This document shows positions 51,552-62,562 of a DNA stretch of 64,000 bases, piece by piece. Below the pieces are notes generated by a model. The model did no database searches. It was not told where the DNA came from and was given only the letters and a program-made list of their open reading frames with translations. The stretch lies in contig NZ_BJDH01000006.1 in assembly GCF_005405005.1 (NCBI RefSeq), positions 1 to 64,000 on the forward strand, given 5' to 3'. The translations under genes were made by a program, and so were the position numbers. The number at the start of each line of letters is the position of its first letter. The stretch's first letter is position 1. Source of the DNA: Lactiplantibacillus daoliensis (GTDB lineage: Bacteria > Bacillota > Bacilli > Lactobacillales > Lactobacillaceae).

Positions 51552-52319
51552 ATGGGATCCGTAATTGCACTCGCTAACCAAAAAGGTGGCGTTGGCAAGA
51601 CGACGACTAGTATTAATTTAGGTGCCAGTCTCGTCGCTCAAGGTCAAAAAGTACTATTAATTGATACGGACGCTCAAGGTAACGCCACGAGCGGGTTGGG
51701 GATTCAAAAATCAGCGATTGAAAATGAAATTTATGATGTTTTAATCAATGATACCCCGATTAAAGAAACGATTATTCCAACCAGTCACAAGGGGTTAGAT
51801 ATCGTGCCAGCCACGATTCAACTCTCTGGGGCTGAGATTGAATTAACCCCGATGATGGCACGGGAAACCCGTTTACGGGATGCCATCGATGACGTCCGCG
51901 ATGACTACGATTTTATTTTAATTGATTGTCCGCCTTCGTTAGGACTTTTAACCATCAACGCGTTCACAGCCTGTGATTCGATTCTGATTCCAGTGCAGAG
52001 TGAATATTATGCGTTGGAAGGGTTAAGCCAATTATTAAATACGATCAAGTTAGTTCAAAAACACTTTAACAAAGAATTGAAAATTGAAGGCGTCTTGTTG
52101 ACGATGTATGATGCTCGGACGAATTTGGGCCAACAAGTCAATGAAGAAGTGCGGAAGTATTTCAAAGAAGCAGTATATACGACGATTATTCCTCGAAATG
52201 TCCGACTATCCGAAGCGCCTAGTCACGGCCTGTCAATTATCGATTATGACGCCCGTTCTAAGGGTGCCCAAGTCTACTTAGCATTAGCAAAGGAAGTGTT
52301 AGCTGCTCATGGCAAGTAA
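51552..52319 (+). CDS. parA: ParA/Soj chromosome-partition ATPase
   Basis: The 255-residue Walker-type ATPase has the deviant P-loop KGGVGKTTT (residues 11-19) with signature Lys11, switch I DTDAQGNATSGLG, and the IDCPPSLGLLTINAF motif. With ParB it segregates origins and regulates DnaA. The start lies 2 bases after noc, and the end overlaps parB by 11 bases, so the genes are translationally coupled. Confidence 0.95.
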   Translation: MGSVIALANQKGGVGKTTTSINLGASLVAQGQKVLLIDTDAQGNATSGLGIQKSAIENEIYDVLINDTPIKETIIPTSHKGLDIVPATIQLSGAEIELTPMMARETRLRDAIDDVRDDYDFILIDCPPSLGLLTINAFTACDSILIPVQSEYYALEGLSQLLNTIKLVQKHFNKELKIEGVLLTMYDARTNLGQQVNEEVRKYFKEAVYTTIIPRNVRLSEAPSHGLSIIDYDARSKGAQVYLALAKEVLAAHGK

Positions 52320-53196
52320 AAAAGATCAAAATAAAGCGTTGGGGCGTGGCATTGGGGCTTTATTTGCCGATGTAGATGAACCAGCTAGTGAAGAAGCTGT
52401 GGTTGAGTTAGCGTTAACTGATATTCACGCTAATCCTTATCAACCACGGCGTAAGTTTGACCAGAATGCGTTAAAAGAGTTAGCAAGTTCCATTGAAAAA
52501 TCAGGTGTTTTTCAGCCAATCATCGTCCGTCAACCGGATGCAGAAGTTAAAAAGTATGAAATCATTGCCGGTGAACGGCGCTTTCGGGCTTCAAAATTAG
52601 CTAAGCAAGCGACGATTCCAGCAATAGTACGTGAAGTGACTGAAGAGCAGATGATGGAAGTCGCTGTGTTGGAAAACCTACAACGCGAAGACTTAACGGC
52701 ATTGGAAGAGGCCGAGGCTTACGATTCTTTGATGAAAAAATTAAAGTTAACGCAAGCTGAAGTTTCTAAGCGGCTTGGCAAGAGTCGACCATATATTGCG
52801 AACTATTTACGGTTATTGGGCTTACCAACCGTTGTCAAAACCATGATTCAAAAAGGGCAACTCTCAATGGGGCAAGCCCGGACATTACTATCATTGAAAG
52901 ATAAGACTAAGTTGGCACCATTAGCGAAACGTGCGATTAAGGATAACTTAACTGTACGTCAGTTAGAACAAATCGTCGCGCGAGTTAATGGTGATGCGAA
53001 AAAGCCAGCCAAAAAAGCAGTCAAAAAATCACCGTATATTCGGGCCAGTGAAGAACAACTTCAAGAGAAATTCGGCACGAAGGTCTCGATTTCAGCTAAG
53101 ACGAGTAAAAAAGATGAAGGTAAGATTGAAATTCCATATTTATCGAATGATGATCTTAGCCGTATCCTAGAAATTTTGAACATTAATTTAGACTAA
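52309..53196 (+). CDS. parB: ParB/Spo0J chromosome-partition protein
   Basis: The 295-residue protein binds parS and spreads as a CTP-dependent clamp. It shows NPYQPRRKF, the arginine patch GERRFRAS, a helix-turn-helix (LTQAEVSKRLGKSRPYIANYLRLLGLP) and the C-terminal dimer domain preceded by a Lys-rich linker. A classic parS (TGTTTCACGTGAAACA) was not found by eye in this window. The start overlaps parA. Confidence 0.95.
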   Translation: MASKKDQNKALGRGIGALFADVDEPASEEAVVELALTDIHANPYQPRRKFDQNALKELASSIEKSGVFQPIIVRQPDAEVKKYEIIAGERRFRASKLAKQATIPAIVREVTEEQMMEVAVLENLQREDLTALEEAEAYDSLMKKLKLTQAEVSKRLGKSRPYIANYLRLLGLPTVVKTMIQKGQLSMGQARTLLSLKDKTKLAPLAKRAIKDNLTVRQLEQIVARVNGDAKKPAKKAVKKSPYIRASEEQLQEKFGTKVSISAKTSKKDEGKIEIPYLSNDDLSRILEILNINLD

Positions 53197-53216
53197 TTTA
53201 AGAAGGAGCGTTGCGC

Positions 53217-53408
53217 ATGTATGATTTAGGTGATATTGTCGAAATGAAGAAAGCGCATCCCTGTGGGGTGAACCGTTGGGAAATTACCCGGATGGGTGCG
53301 GATATCAAAATCAAGTGTACCGGCTGTAACCATATTGTTATGCTGCCGCGTCGCGAATTTGATAAAAAGATGAAGAAGATTCTTGAAAAGAAAGCCGATC
53401 AAGCTTAA
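53217..53408 (+). CDS. DUF951 family protein
   Basis: This 63-residue protein is the DUF951 (YyzM-like) protein regularly found between parB and ychF in Firmicutes. It has the conserved MYDLGDIVEMKKAHPCGVNRWEI and KCTGCNHIVMLPR with a CxxC pair that suggests zinc or nucleic acid binding. GGAG lies 8 bases before the ATG at 53217; two upstream codons of the open frame were dropped. Function is unknown. Confidence 0.9.
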   Translation: MYDLGDIVEMKKAHPCGVNRWEITRMGADIKIKCTGCNHIVMLPRREFDKKMKKILEKKADQA

Positions 53409-53438
53409 TTATTTTAAAAGGAAGAGTGAATAACCGAT

Positions 53439-54539
53439 ATGGCACTTACAGCAGGTATCGTTGGGTTACCAAACGTTGGTAAATCCACATTGTTTAACGC
53501 AATTACAAAGGCAGGCGCTGAAATGGCGAACTATCCATTTGCGACGATTGATCCAAACGTCGGAATGGTCGAAGTCCCAGACAAGCGTTTAGACCGAATT
53601 CAGGCCTTAATTCCCGCTAAAAAAGTTGTTCCCACAACATTTGAATTTACTGATATTGCCGGAATCGTTAAGGGTGCCAGCAAGGGTGAAGGTTTAGGTA
53701 ACAAATTCTTGGAAAATATTCGCCAGGTGGACGCCATTGTTCATGTTGTGCGTGCATTTGATGATGATAATATCACCCATGTGACTGGTAAAGTCGATCC
53801 ACAAGATGATATTGAAACAATTAACCTGGAACTGAGCTTGGCCGATTTGGAAGCCGTTGACAAGCGGTTGGCAAAGGTTCAACGGGCGGCAAAAGGTAGC
53901 GACAAAGAAGCTAAAGCTGAATTGGCAGTCTTGGAAAAGATTAAGCCAGCTTTGGAAGCAGGTAAGCCCGTTCGTTCCTTAGAATTCAACGAGGATGACC
54001 AAGCGATTGTTCGGGGTCTCTTCTTACTAACTTCTAAACCAGTTTTGTATGTGGCTAATATTGCCGAAGATGATATGGCTGATCCTGAAAATTCGAAGTA
54101 TTATCAAGTTGTTGCTGACTACGCTAAAAAAGAAGGCGCACAAGCTATTGGGGTTGCAGCTGAAACGGAAGAAGAAATTGCCGAACTTGATGATGCGGAC
54201 AAAGCTGACTTTTTGGCCGCCGAAGGGGTTGAAGAACCCGGCTTGAATAAGTTAATTCGGGCTTCTTACAAGCTCTTAGGCCTTGAAACCTTCTTCACGG
54301 CTGGTGGCAAGGAAACTCGTGCCTGGACGTTCAAGAGTGGTACAAAGGCACCTCAAGCAGCCGGAATTATTCATTCTGACTTTGAACGCGGGTTTATTCG
54401 GGCCGAAGTAATGTCCTATGATGCGTTGGATGAAGCCGGCAGTGAAGCTAAAGTTAAGGAAAATGGTAAGTTGCGGCTTGAAGGTAAAGACTACGTCATG
54501 CAAGATGGCGACATCGTTGAATTCCGGTTCAACGTCTAA
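53439..54539 (+). CDS. ychF: Redox- and ribosome-associated GTPase/ATPase YchF
   Basis: YchF (OLA1) is an Obg-related P-loop NTPase that prefers ATP and binds ribosomes. The 366-residue protein has G1 GLPNVGKST (residues 8-16), switch and G3 DIAGIVKGASKGEGLG, a coiled domain, and the C-terminal TGS-like region FFTAGGKETRAWTF. Length is normal. It follows DUF951 by 30 bases in the parB operon order. Confidence 0.95.
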   Translation: MALTAGIVGLPNVGKSTLFNAITKAGAEMANYPFATIDPNVGMVEVPDKRLDRIQALIPAKKVVPTTFEFTDIAGIVKGASKGEGLGNKFLENIRQVDAIVHVVRAFDDDNITHVTGKVDPQDDIETINLELSLADLEAVDKRLAKVQRAAKGSDKEAKAELAVLEKIKPALEAGKPVRSLEFNEDDQAIVRGLFLLTSKPVLYVANIAEDDMADPENSKYYQVVADYAKKEGAQAIGVAAETEEEIAELDDADKADFLAAEGVEEPGLNKLIRASYKLLGLETFFTAGGKETRAWTFKSGTKAPQAAGIIHSDFERGFIRAEVMSYDALDEAGSEAKVKENGKLRLEGKDYVMQDGDIVEFRFNV

Positions 54540-54561
54540 TTAAGAAAAGGGGGAACTGCTC

Positions 54562-55281
54562 ATGAGTGAATCTTCAAACAAACCGAGAAATGCGCAGGCG
54601 GGTGCTAAGCAGATTCAAGCAGCGGAACAGCCTTTACGGGATGATTCCGAATTAACAAAACGAAATGATGAATATATGCGCCAAATGCGTAAGTCACTTA
54701 ATGCGACTGAATTATCTGGTGAAAAGAAAAAAGCAGCTCTCGATGAAATGACAGCGACGTTGTTAGCGGAACAACACAAAGGAACAACTGCGCGTCAATT
54801 GTATGGGACTGTCCAAGAACGGACCCAAGCAATCATTGCTGGTCCTAAAAAGACACCACGTGAACAAGCGAAAGCTAACTACTGGGTCACGTCATTAGAT
54901 AACGGGTTGATGTTATTCATGATCTTCTGCTTAATGTATGGGATCATGGGCTTAATTTCCAAGAGTTCACAAGGCTCACAAGGTGCCAACGGGATCACGG
55001 CCATTTTATTGACTTCCGTGATCGGGGGCCTTGGGGTTGCGAAGTTGTTTGAATTTTTGGCGCCAGATAAAAGTAAGCCTCAAGTGCCAATGTGGCGTAA
55101 AATCTTGTGGTCAATCTTGGCAATTATGGTCTGGATGTTGATCTTTACAACGGCAGCCATGCTACCAGCTTCATTAAATCCAGCCTTGCCATCAATCGTT
55201 TATTTAGTCATTGCGGCAATTGTCTTCTTTGCACGGATGTGGCTTAAGCGACGCTTTAAGATTACATCAAGTATATTTTAG
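54562..55281 (+). CDS. DUF1129 family membrane protein
   Basis: The 239-residue protein has a charged N-terminal half (residues 1-105, with LTKRNDEYMRQMRKSLNATELS typical of DUF1129) followed by four membrane helices and a basic end. DUF1129 proteins lie next to ychF in many lactobacilli; function is unknown. AAGGGGGA precedes the ATG by about 8 bases. It is the last gene of the rsmG-to-ychF run and ends at a terminator. Confidence 0.85.
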   Translation: MSESSNKPRNAQAGAKQIQAAEQPLRDDSELTKRNDEYMRQMRKSLNATELSGEKKKAALDEMTATLLAEQHKGTTARQLYGTVQERTQAIIAGPKKTPREQAKANYWVTSLDNGLMLFMIFCLMYGIMGLISKSSQGSQGANGITAILLTSVIGGLGVAKLFEFLAPDKSKPQVPMWRKILWSILAIMVWMLIFTTAAMLPASLNPALPSIVYLVIAAIVFFARMWLKRRFKITSSIF

Positions 55282-55290
55282 ACAGAAACT

Positions 55291-55325
55291 AAGAAATCTA
55301 GGCTAGGGCTTAGGTTTCTTTTTTC
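55291..55325 (+). terminator. Terminator after the DUF1129 gene
   Basis: An imperfect stem AAGAAATCTA...TAGGTTTCTT is followed by T. Confidence 0.8.
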
Positions 55326-55524
55326 AAAGTTAAAAAGTGATCATTGCTCGCTTTCGGTTGCACCCGATTTAGTAATCACCGTTACTCATTTCAGAATGTT
55401 TACAATGGTTTTTGCCTTTACGACAGTTAGTTTAATGAAAAGTCGCTGAAAATCTGACTGAACCCTTGCATTTATCACAATGTTTTGTTACCTTTACAGA
55501 TAAAATAAAATCATAAGGAGCTAA

Positions 55525-56682
<1,158 letters not shown>

Positions 56683-56703
56683 TTAAGTTAGCCGTTATGA
56701 TGA

Positions 56704-56747
56704 CAAAAAAGAGGTCACGAAACGAATGCGTTTCGTGGCCTTTTTTG
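56704..56747 (+). terminator. Terminator of guaB
   Basis: A stem of about 15 bp around AATG is followed by TTTTTT. Confidence 0.92.
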
Positions 56748-56865
56748 TGCTCGCAGTGTTTGAAAAGTGAATTCTTTGCGTTTTCTCTAAAAAAGACCAG
56801 CAATCACCCTCAAATCAGTCTGGTTTGGTAGAATGTAATCAGAATTACTTAAGGAGAAATTTAAT

Positions 56866-57555
56866 ATGAAAATTTTGGTAGTCGATGACGACAAAGAAAT
56901 TGCACAATTATTAGAAATTTACATCAAAAATGAAGGCTACGAGCCAATTAGTGCTTATAATGGTAAAGAGGCCTTAACTAAATTAAATACCAACCCAGAT
57001 ATTGCTTTGATGATCCTAGATATCATGATGCCTGAAATGGACGGGATCGAAGTGATTAAGGAAGTTCGTAAGGATTCTCAATTACCAATCTTAGTGTTAT
57101 CGGCGAAGACTGGTGATATGGATAAGATTCAAGGCTTGATTACTGGGGCCGATGACTATGTGACGAAACCCTTTAATCCATTGGAAATTATGGCGCGAGT
57201 TAAATCTTTATTGCGGCGTTCCGAGAACAATGTGACGACGACTGAGCCAGACGTCTTGGATATCGGTCCCTTGACTATCAACAAAGATTCTCACGAAGTT
57301 AAAACGTTAACGGGGAAAGATATTCAATTGACGGCTTTGGAATTTGGCATTTTGTACTTATTGGCAAGTCATCCCAATCGGGTTTTCTCAGCGGATGATA
57401 TTTTTGAACGGGTTTGGCAACAGGAAAGTATCGTTTCTGCCAAAACGGTCATGGTCCATGTCAGCCATTTACGGGATAAGATTGAAGAAGCCACTGATGG
57501 CGAAAAGGTCATCCAAACGGTGTGGGGCGTCGGCTATAAGATTGAATCACGCTAG
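56866..57555 (+). CDS. Response regulator, OmpR/PhoB family
   Basis: The 229-residue regulator has a receiver domain with acidic pocket DDD at 7-9, phospho-acceptor Asp52 in LDIMMPEMDG and the conserved Lys in KPFNPLEI, then a winged-helix DNA-binding domain (from about residue 130). It resembles VanR-type regulators. AAGGAG lies about 8 bases before the ATG. It precedes its kinase by 15 bases and a D,D-carboxypeptidase gene follows, so cell wall genes are plausible targets. Confidence 0.92.
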   Translation: MKILVVDDDKEIAQLLEIYIKNEGYEPISAYNGKEALTKLNTNPDIALMILDIMMPEMDGIEVIKEVRKDSQLPILVLSAKTGDMDKIQGLITGADDYVTKPFNPLEIMARVKSLLRRSENNVTTTEPDVLDIGPLTINKDSHEVKTLTGKDIQLTALEFGILYLLASHPNRVFSADDIFERVWQQESIVSAKTVMVHVSHLRDKIEEATDGEKVIQTVWGVGYKIESR

Positions 57556-57570
57556 TAGCGAGGTTAGCTT

Positions 57571-58731
57571 TTGAAATTAACAGGACGCGAAAAAAGTGAA
57601 TTGTTTTTTGAAGGAGTAGTGACGGTTATTCTACTACTCCTTTTAAACTTGTCGGTAGTTGTTTTGATCAATAGCGCGATTGCGCATAATCCCGGATTGC
57701 AAAGTGGGATTTTTCAAATCAAGCGGTCGATTAAAATTGGCCCGACAAATTATCAGTTGTGGAGTTATGAAAATCTGTTCATTGCGCTGATGATTGTGGC
57801 CGATGGCTTCGTTTTATATTGGCGATTGATTCGTCGATATAAGCAGATGCAATTACGACATATTATTAGTGAGTTACATTATATTGCGGCTGGTCATTTT
57901 GACCATCGTATTAATTTTAATTTGACAGGTGACACGCAACGGGTTGTTGAAAGTGTCAACGCGTTAGTCGATTCGGCAATCCATTCTATGGACGAGGAAC
58001 GTGAAATTGAGCGTTCTAAGGATGCCCTGATTACCAATGTCAGTCATGATATTCGGACGCCACTGACGTCGATTATTGGCTATCTCGGCTTGATTGAAAA
58101 TCAGCAATATCAGTCGGAAGCAGATTTGGTCAAATATGCGCATATTGCTTATCTAAAATCAACACAAATGAAGTCGTTGGTGGAGGATCTATTTGAATAT
58201 ACGAAGGTGCGGCAGACCGAGACGCCATTGAATATTAGTCGACTTAATTTGACTGCGATGTTAGAGCAATTAGCCGCAAGTTTTGAACTGGAAGCTAATA
58301 AAAAGCAATTAACCATCGAAGTTGAAAGCGGCAGTAAACCAATTTATCTAGAGGCCGACGCCGAGAAGTTGGGTCGGGTGTTTAATAACTTGATTACGAA
58401 CGCGTTCAAATATGGAACGGGTGCGCATAAAGTGATTTTACAAGCGGAGCAGCAAGGCCCTGAAGTCATCATTCATGTGACGAACGATGGCCAACGTATT
58501 CCGGCAGACTCCTTAGGGATGCTGTTTGAACGTTTCTATCGCGTGGAAGAGTCTCGTTCTAAGGCGACGGGGGGCTCAGGCTTAGGTTTAGCGATTGCGC
58601 AGAGTATCGTGCAACATCACGGTGGCTACATTTATGCGCAAAGTGATGATGCGCTGACTAGCTTTGTGATTCACTTGCCAGTTGAGCATGATCATCCGTT
58701 AACGAAAACTGCTCAAAAAGTTTCAAATTAG
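57571..58731 (+). CDS. Sensor histidine kinase, VanS-like
   Basis: The 386-residue kinase has two membrane helices (about 13-33 and 68-85) with a small extracellular loop of about 34 residues, a linker, the H-box NVSHDIRTPLTSIIGYL with His159, and N, G1 and G2 boxes (NNLITNAFKYG, SGLGLAIAQSIV). The loop is too short for a classical sensor domain, which suggests intramembrane or protein-mediated sensing. The start is TTG with GAGG upstream. It is the partner of the regulator directly before it. Confidence 0.92.
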   Translation: MKLTGREKSELFFEGVVTVILLLLLNLSVVVLINSAIAHNPGLQSGIFQIKRSIKIGPTNYQLWSYENLFIALMIVADGFVLYWRLIRRYKQMQLRHIISELHYIAAGHFDHRINFNLTGDTQRVVESVNALVDSAIHSMDEEREIERSKDALITNVSHDIRTPLTSIIGYLGLIENQQYQSEADLVKYAHIAYLKSTQMKSLVEDLFEYTKVRQTETPLNISRLNLTAMLEQLAASFELEANKKQLTIEVESGSKPIYLEADAEKLGRVFNNLITNAFKYGTGAHKVILQAEQQGPEVIIHVTNDGQRIPADSLGMLFERFYRVEESRSKATGGSGLGLAIAQSIVQHHGGYIYAQSDDALTSFVIHLPVEHDHPLTKTAQKVSN

Positions 58732-58801
58732 CTTGTGTCAGGGCATAGAATTAATTAAACTTAGACTTAGATTCGGCATTCAGGAAAGGGATAATTGAGA
58801 A

Positions 58802-60136
58802 ATGAGAGTTGCGGGAAAGTTAAAGAAAATCATGATCAGCCTCGTCGCTGCGGTGACGTTTACGACAGCTGGTTTGGGGATTGCGGGGGCTGGCATTACC
58901 GCTCAAGCAGCCACGACACCATCAATTTCAGCTAAGGCTGCGATTGCGGTTGACGCTGGCACTGGCCAGATTTTATATGATAAGAATAGTACTCAGCCAA
59001 TGGCGATTGCGTCAATGACTAAGATGTTGAGTACGTACTTAGTGTTACAGGCAATTAAGCAAGGAAAATTGTCTTGGAACCAAAAAATCAGTGTTAGCAA
59101 AGATGTTGCTAAGATGAGTCAAAATACGGAATACGCTAATGTGCCATTATTGGCAACTAAGACTTATTCTGTTCGAGAATTGTATAATGCGACTGAAATT
59201 TATTCGGCCAATGCCGCTATTACAGCGTTAGGTGACGCTGTCGCTGGGACACCACACAAGTTTGTGGCTATGATGCGTAAAACGGCTAAGTCCTTTGGAA
59301 TTACGGATGCGACAATTATCAACGCTTCCGGGTTGACGAATAAAGAAGTTGGTAGTGCGATTGGTTACAGTGGCGTTGCTTCGGATGCTGAAAATGAAAT
59401 GTCCGCGCAAGACGTCGCAACCGTTGCCCAAAAGTTATTGGCTGATTATCCGGAAGTTTTGAAGACATCTAGTATTGCCCATGCTTGGTTCGGAAAAGGG
59501 ACCAGCTCAGAGACTAAGATGGACAACCGGAACTTTATGTTAAAAGGATTGGTCAAGCATTATGATGCCTTGCCTGTCGATGGGTTGAAGACTGGGACAT
59601 CAACTAAGGCCGGGAATGCCTTTACCGGGACAGTCAAGCTCAGTAATGGCAACCGGATTATCACTGTTGTGATGCATGCTGGTTCCGCCAATGACAGTGG
59701 GACGGAACGTTTCACGCAAACGGCCCAAATCATGTCATATGTCTTCCATAATTACACCACGACGACGTTGGCGAAAAACAAAGCCATTAATGGTTTGAAA
59801 GCCGTTGACGTTCAGGATGGGAAGGCTTTAACTTCAACTTTAGTGACAAACAGTAATGATACTAAGGTTTACTTGCCAACTGGAACGGATGCCTCACAAC
59901 TCAAAGGTACGGTTAGCTTGAACAAGACAGCGACAACTGCCGGCAAGTTGCAAGCACCTGTTAAAAATGGAAAGACCGTTGGGACCGCTAATTTAGCTTT
60001 GAATAAGAAAGCTATCAGCGTTGTTAACGGAACCAAGAGCAAGTCGATGACGGTTAATGTTACACCAAAACAATCGATCGAAAAGGCCAACATCTTCGTC
60101 CGTATGTGGCGTGGTATTCGCAGCTGGTTTAACTAA
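58802..60136 (+). CDS. dacA: D-alanyl-D-alanine carboxypeptidase (PBP5-like)
   Basis: This 444-residue enzyme removes the terminal D-Ala from peptidoglycan stem peptides. A signal peptide (residues 1 to about 36, ending AQA) precedes a peptidase S11 domain with SxxK (Ser71-Lys74 in SMTK), SxN (Ser135-Asn137 in SAN) and KTG (LKTGTS). The C-terminal domain ends in an amphipathic anchor IFVRMWRGIRSWFN. It follows the kinase gene by 70 bases and is either co-transcribed or a target. Confidence 0.94.
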   Translation: MRVAGKLKKIMISLVAAVTFTTAGLGIAGAGITAQAATTPSISAKAAIAVDAGTGQILYDKNSTQPMAIASMTKMLSTYLVLQAIKQGKLSWNQKISVSKDVAKMSQNTEYANVPLLATKTYSVRELYNATEIYSANAAITALGDAVAGTPHKFVAMMRKTAKSFGITDATIINASGLTNKEVGSAIGYSGVASDAENEMSAQDVATVAQKLLADYPEVLKTSSIAHAWFGKGTSSETKMDNRNFMLKGLVKHYDALPVDGLKTGTSTKAGNAFTGTVKLSNGNRIITVVMHAGSANDSGTERFTQTAQIMSYVFHNYTTTTLAKNKAINGLKAVDVQDGKALTSTLVTNSNDTKVYLPTGTDASQLKGTVSLNKTATTAGKLQAPVKNGKTVGTANLALNKKAISVVNGTKSKSMTVNVTPKQSIEKANIFVRMWRGIRSWFN

Positions 60137-60148
60137 ATGATAGTTCAA

Positions 60149-60179
60149 CACCTGGGACTTTGGTTCTAGGTGTTTTTTT
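60149..60179 (+). terminator. Terminator of dacA
   Basis: AACACCT pairs with AGGTGTT with inner pairing, followed by six T. Confidence 0.88.
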
Positions 60180-60200
60180 ATGCCATGAATTGCGCCACTA

Positions 60201-60510
60201 CGTCAATAATCAGGAGGTGAAGACTAGTTGGTTACTGCCACTTCCGGTTGTTACTGATAACATACGGTCGTGGGACCGGTTCAAGCTTTAGAAACGTTTT
60301 GAACCTCGCCTGAAAGCTTTGCAAGAACCGCAAATCTCCCGGACCGACCTTACACCACCTGCACGTCCGATGCTATCAGCAACAACCGCCAGCTAAGTCA
60401 GTCGTTCTTTTTTGGATAAATCCGTTATTTATGCTTAGCGGAGTCAGTCAGAATCGGTGTGCGTGTATGTAAGATTAGCCGACGTTCTTGATTACAAGGC
60501 AACGTGCCCG
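60201..60510 (+). repeat. Dispersed structured repeat, copy d
   Basis: This is a plus-oriented, shortened copy. The left end (CGTCAATAATCAGG) and core arms are present, but part of the inner hairpin region (the GTGGTGT/CCGGC segment near 60345) is deleted and the right end beyond about 60510 is missing. One arm pair is mismatched. It looks older or decaying compared with copies b and c. Confidence 0.75.
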
Positions 60511-60649
60511 GTTTAACAGTTGGATCAATTGAAATAATTGCTTGTTAGAAAAACTGACATACAAAAGAAATGTCAGCATTTTGTGAATAACTGTATAATA
60601 AAGAAAGGGCTTTATAAAATAGGTGAGTACGAATGGAGGATTGAATGCC

Positions 60650-61147
60650 ATGGGGATAACCTTACGCATTGCAACTATGTCAGATTTACCACTAATTGTG
60701 GATATTTATAACCAGGTGATACCAGGGCATCAGGTCACCGCTGATTTGAAACCAGTGACCGTTGATCAGCGGCGGGAGTGGTTTTTAACACATTCAGCCG
60801 ATCACTATCCATTGTGGGTAATTATCAAGGATGATTTGATGGTTGGTTGGCTAAGTTTTTCGGCGTTTTATGGCCGGGCAGCTTATGCGAAAACGGCTGA
60901 AATTTCGATTTATCTTGATCGCAGCGTTCAGGGGCAAGGTATTGGTAGCCAAGTCTTGGAAATGGTACCCGCTCAAGTAACATTGACGGGGCTTAAGGTC
61001 TTATTGGCCTATATTTTTTCAAGTAATTTACCTAGTATTAAATTGTTTAAAAAATTTGGTTATGAGCAATGGGGATTTTTACCTGCGGTGGCTGAATTGG
61101 ATCAGCGTCCGAATGACTTGGTGATTATGGGCAAGCATTTTGATTAG
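60650..61147 (+). CDS. GNAT acetyltransferase, phosphinothricin-acetyltransferase-like
   Basis: The 165-residue protein follows the Pat/Bar-like GNAT pattern: LRIATMSDLPLIVDIYNQVIPG at the start, AEISIYLDRSVQGQGIGSQVLE for acetyl-CoA binding, and NLPSIKLFKKFGYEQWGFLP near the end. The substrate is unknown; related enzymes acetylate amino acid analogues such as methionine sulfoximine. GGAGGA lies 9 bases before the ATG at 60650. The frame upstream of it is not used. It appears to be a single gene. Confidence 0.87.
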   Translation: MGITLRIATMSDLPLIVDIYNQVIPGHQVTADLKPVTVDQRREWFLTHSADHYPLWVIIKDDLMVGWLSFSAFYGRAAYAKTAEISIYLDRSVQGQGIGSQVLEMVPAQVTLTGLKVLLAYIFSSNLPSIKLFKKFGYEQWGFLPAVAELDQRPNDLVIMGKHFD

Positions 61148-61315
61148 AAAATAGTTAATGTAACCGTTTGCTTTTCGTGAATAGCCGAACAATCTAACGT
61201 TAGAGGTAGGATTGCCGAGTGAAACATGTTAAAATTAGACCCGAATGTCTAATCAAATAGACATCAGACAATGTTGCTAGAATTCTTTACTGGTAAGGTA
61301 CTGGAGGCATTCTTG

Positions 61316-62083
61316 GTGAAAAAGAACGAGCCAAATTGGTTAATGGTATTACGGACCGTAATGCCACTTGGGCTGAGCTATATTCCCATTGGTCTCGCTT
61401 GTGGGGTTTTATTGCATGCGGCCGGGTTCAACCATTTACTGACGGCGTTAATTTCAGTATTGGTCTTTTCCGGTGGTGCCCAATTTTTAATTGCATCGAT
61501 GTTGACCATCAATGCACCAATGACAACAATTATTTTGATGATGTTTTTCTTGGAATTACGTTACGCACTGCTAGGCTCTAGTTTGTCTCGTTATTTGAAG
61601 GGACAAAAGTTACCGTTTATCTTCTTTTTCGCGTTCTCAATGAATGATGAAAATTATGCCGTGAACTACTTAAAATTTGCGACGGATAAACATTGGAAAC
61701 CGAGTCAAGCGATATTGGTTGAACACTATTCACTGCTCTTTTGGACCGTCAGCAATATTGTCGGCAGTCTGATTGGGAGTGCGTTAACCATTAATTTAAG
61801 CGTCGTTGATTTTGCATTGACTGCTTTATTCATTTATATGGCAATTATGCAAACAAAGAGTCGCTTAACTATTTTAGTTTGTGCGTTATCTGGGGTACTA
61901 ACGATCTTCTTCTTAGTTTTGATGAAGAGTACGTTAGGATTAGTTGTCGCGACGCTGTTAGCATCGCTGACCGGCTACTTTATTGAACGCCACTTAATCA
62001 CACATAAGCCAGAAAGTCATTTGTTATATAAAGTCCACGATCCCACTGGTCAATCGGCCATGGAAGAAGACTCTGACAAGTAA
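61316..62083 (+). CDS. azlC: AzlC-family branched-chain amino acid exporter subunit
   Basis: The 255-residue protein is the large subunit of an AzlCD (LIV-E) exporter, with about seven membrane helices and the family motifs MPLGLSYIPIGLACGVLLHAAG and SGGAQFLIASM. The pair expels branched-chain amino acids or analogues such as azaleucine. The GTG at 61316 follows GGAGG by 8 bases, so the 15 residues upstream in the frame are not used. azlD follows after 20 bases. Confidence 0.92.
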   Translation: MKKNEPNWLMVLRTVMPLGLSYIPIGLACGVLLHAAGFNHLLTALISVLVFSGGAQFLIASMLTINAPMTTIILMMFFLELRYALLGSSLSRYLKGQKLPFIFFFAFSMNDENYAVNYLKFATDKHWKPSQAILVEHYSLLFWTVSNIVGSLIGSALTINLSVVDFALTALFIYMAIMQTKSRLTILVCALSGVLTIFFLVLMKSTLGLVVATLLASLTGYFIERHLITHKPESHLLYKVHDPTGQSAMEEDSDK

Positions 62084-62103
62084 GGCACAGAGGGGTTTTA
62101 ATT

Positions 62104-62454
62104 ATGCAATCAGTCAGTTCAATGAGTAGTTTGGACCACTTTTGGTTGGTCATCTTTTGTGCCATCGTGGCGTTTATTCCACGTTTTTTTCCATTATTAT
62201 TCTTCACGAAACGTAAAATTCCAGAATGGTTTAACGAATGGATGCGGTTCGTACCCGTGTCGTTATTTACGGCGCTAGTTGTGAAGAGTGTCTTTATCGA
62301 TAGCAAATATCAAATCATGACGTCGGGGAATCTAGGGATGATTATTTCGGCTATTATTGTCGGCTTCATTGCCTTTAGAACCCGGTCAATGACTTTATCC
62401 GTGGTGATTGGCTTAGTGTCGGTGATGATATTTGTATTAGTACTGCATATTTGA
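62104..62454 (+). CDS. azlD: AzlD-family exporter small subunit
   Basis: The 116-residue protein has three or four membrane helices and the AzlD pattern IPRFFPLLFFTKRKIPEWFNEWMRFVPVSLFTALVVKSVF. It partners AzlC. GAGGGG lies about 8 bases before the ATG. The two genes should be co-transcribed. Confidence 0.92.
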   Translation: MQSVSSMSSLDHFWLVIFCAIVAFIPRFFPLLFFTKRKIPEWFNEWMRFVPVSLFTALVVKSVFIDSKYQIMTSGNLGMIISAIIVGFIAFRTRSMTLSVVIGLVSVMIFVLVLHI

Positions 62455-62562
62455 AAATGACTTTAACGATGGGACTAGCATAGGCTGGTTCTTTTTTTTA
62501 GAACGGAACGAGGTTCACACAACACAATGGACGGAATTGAGCGTCCTAAAAGGAGGTTTAAG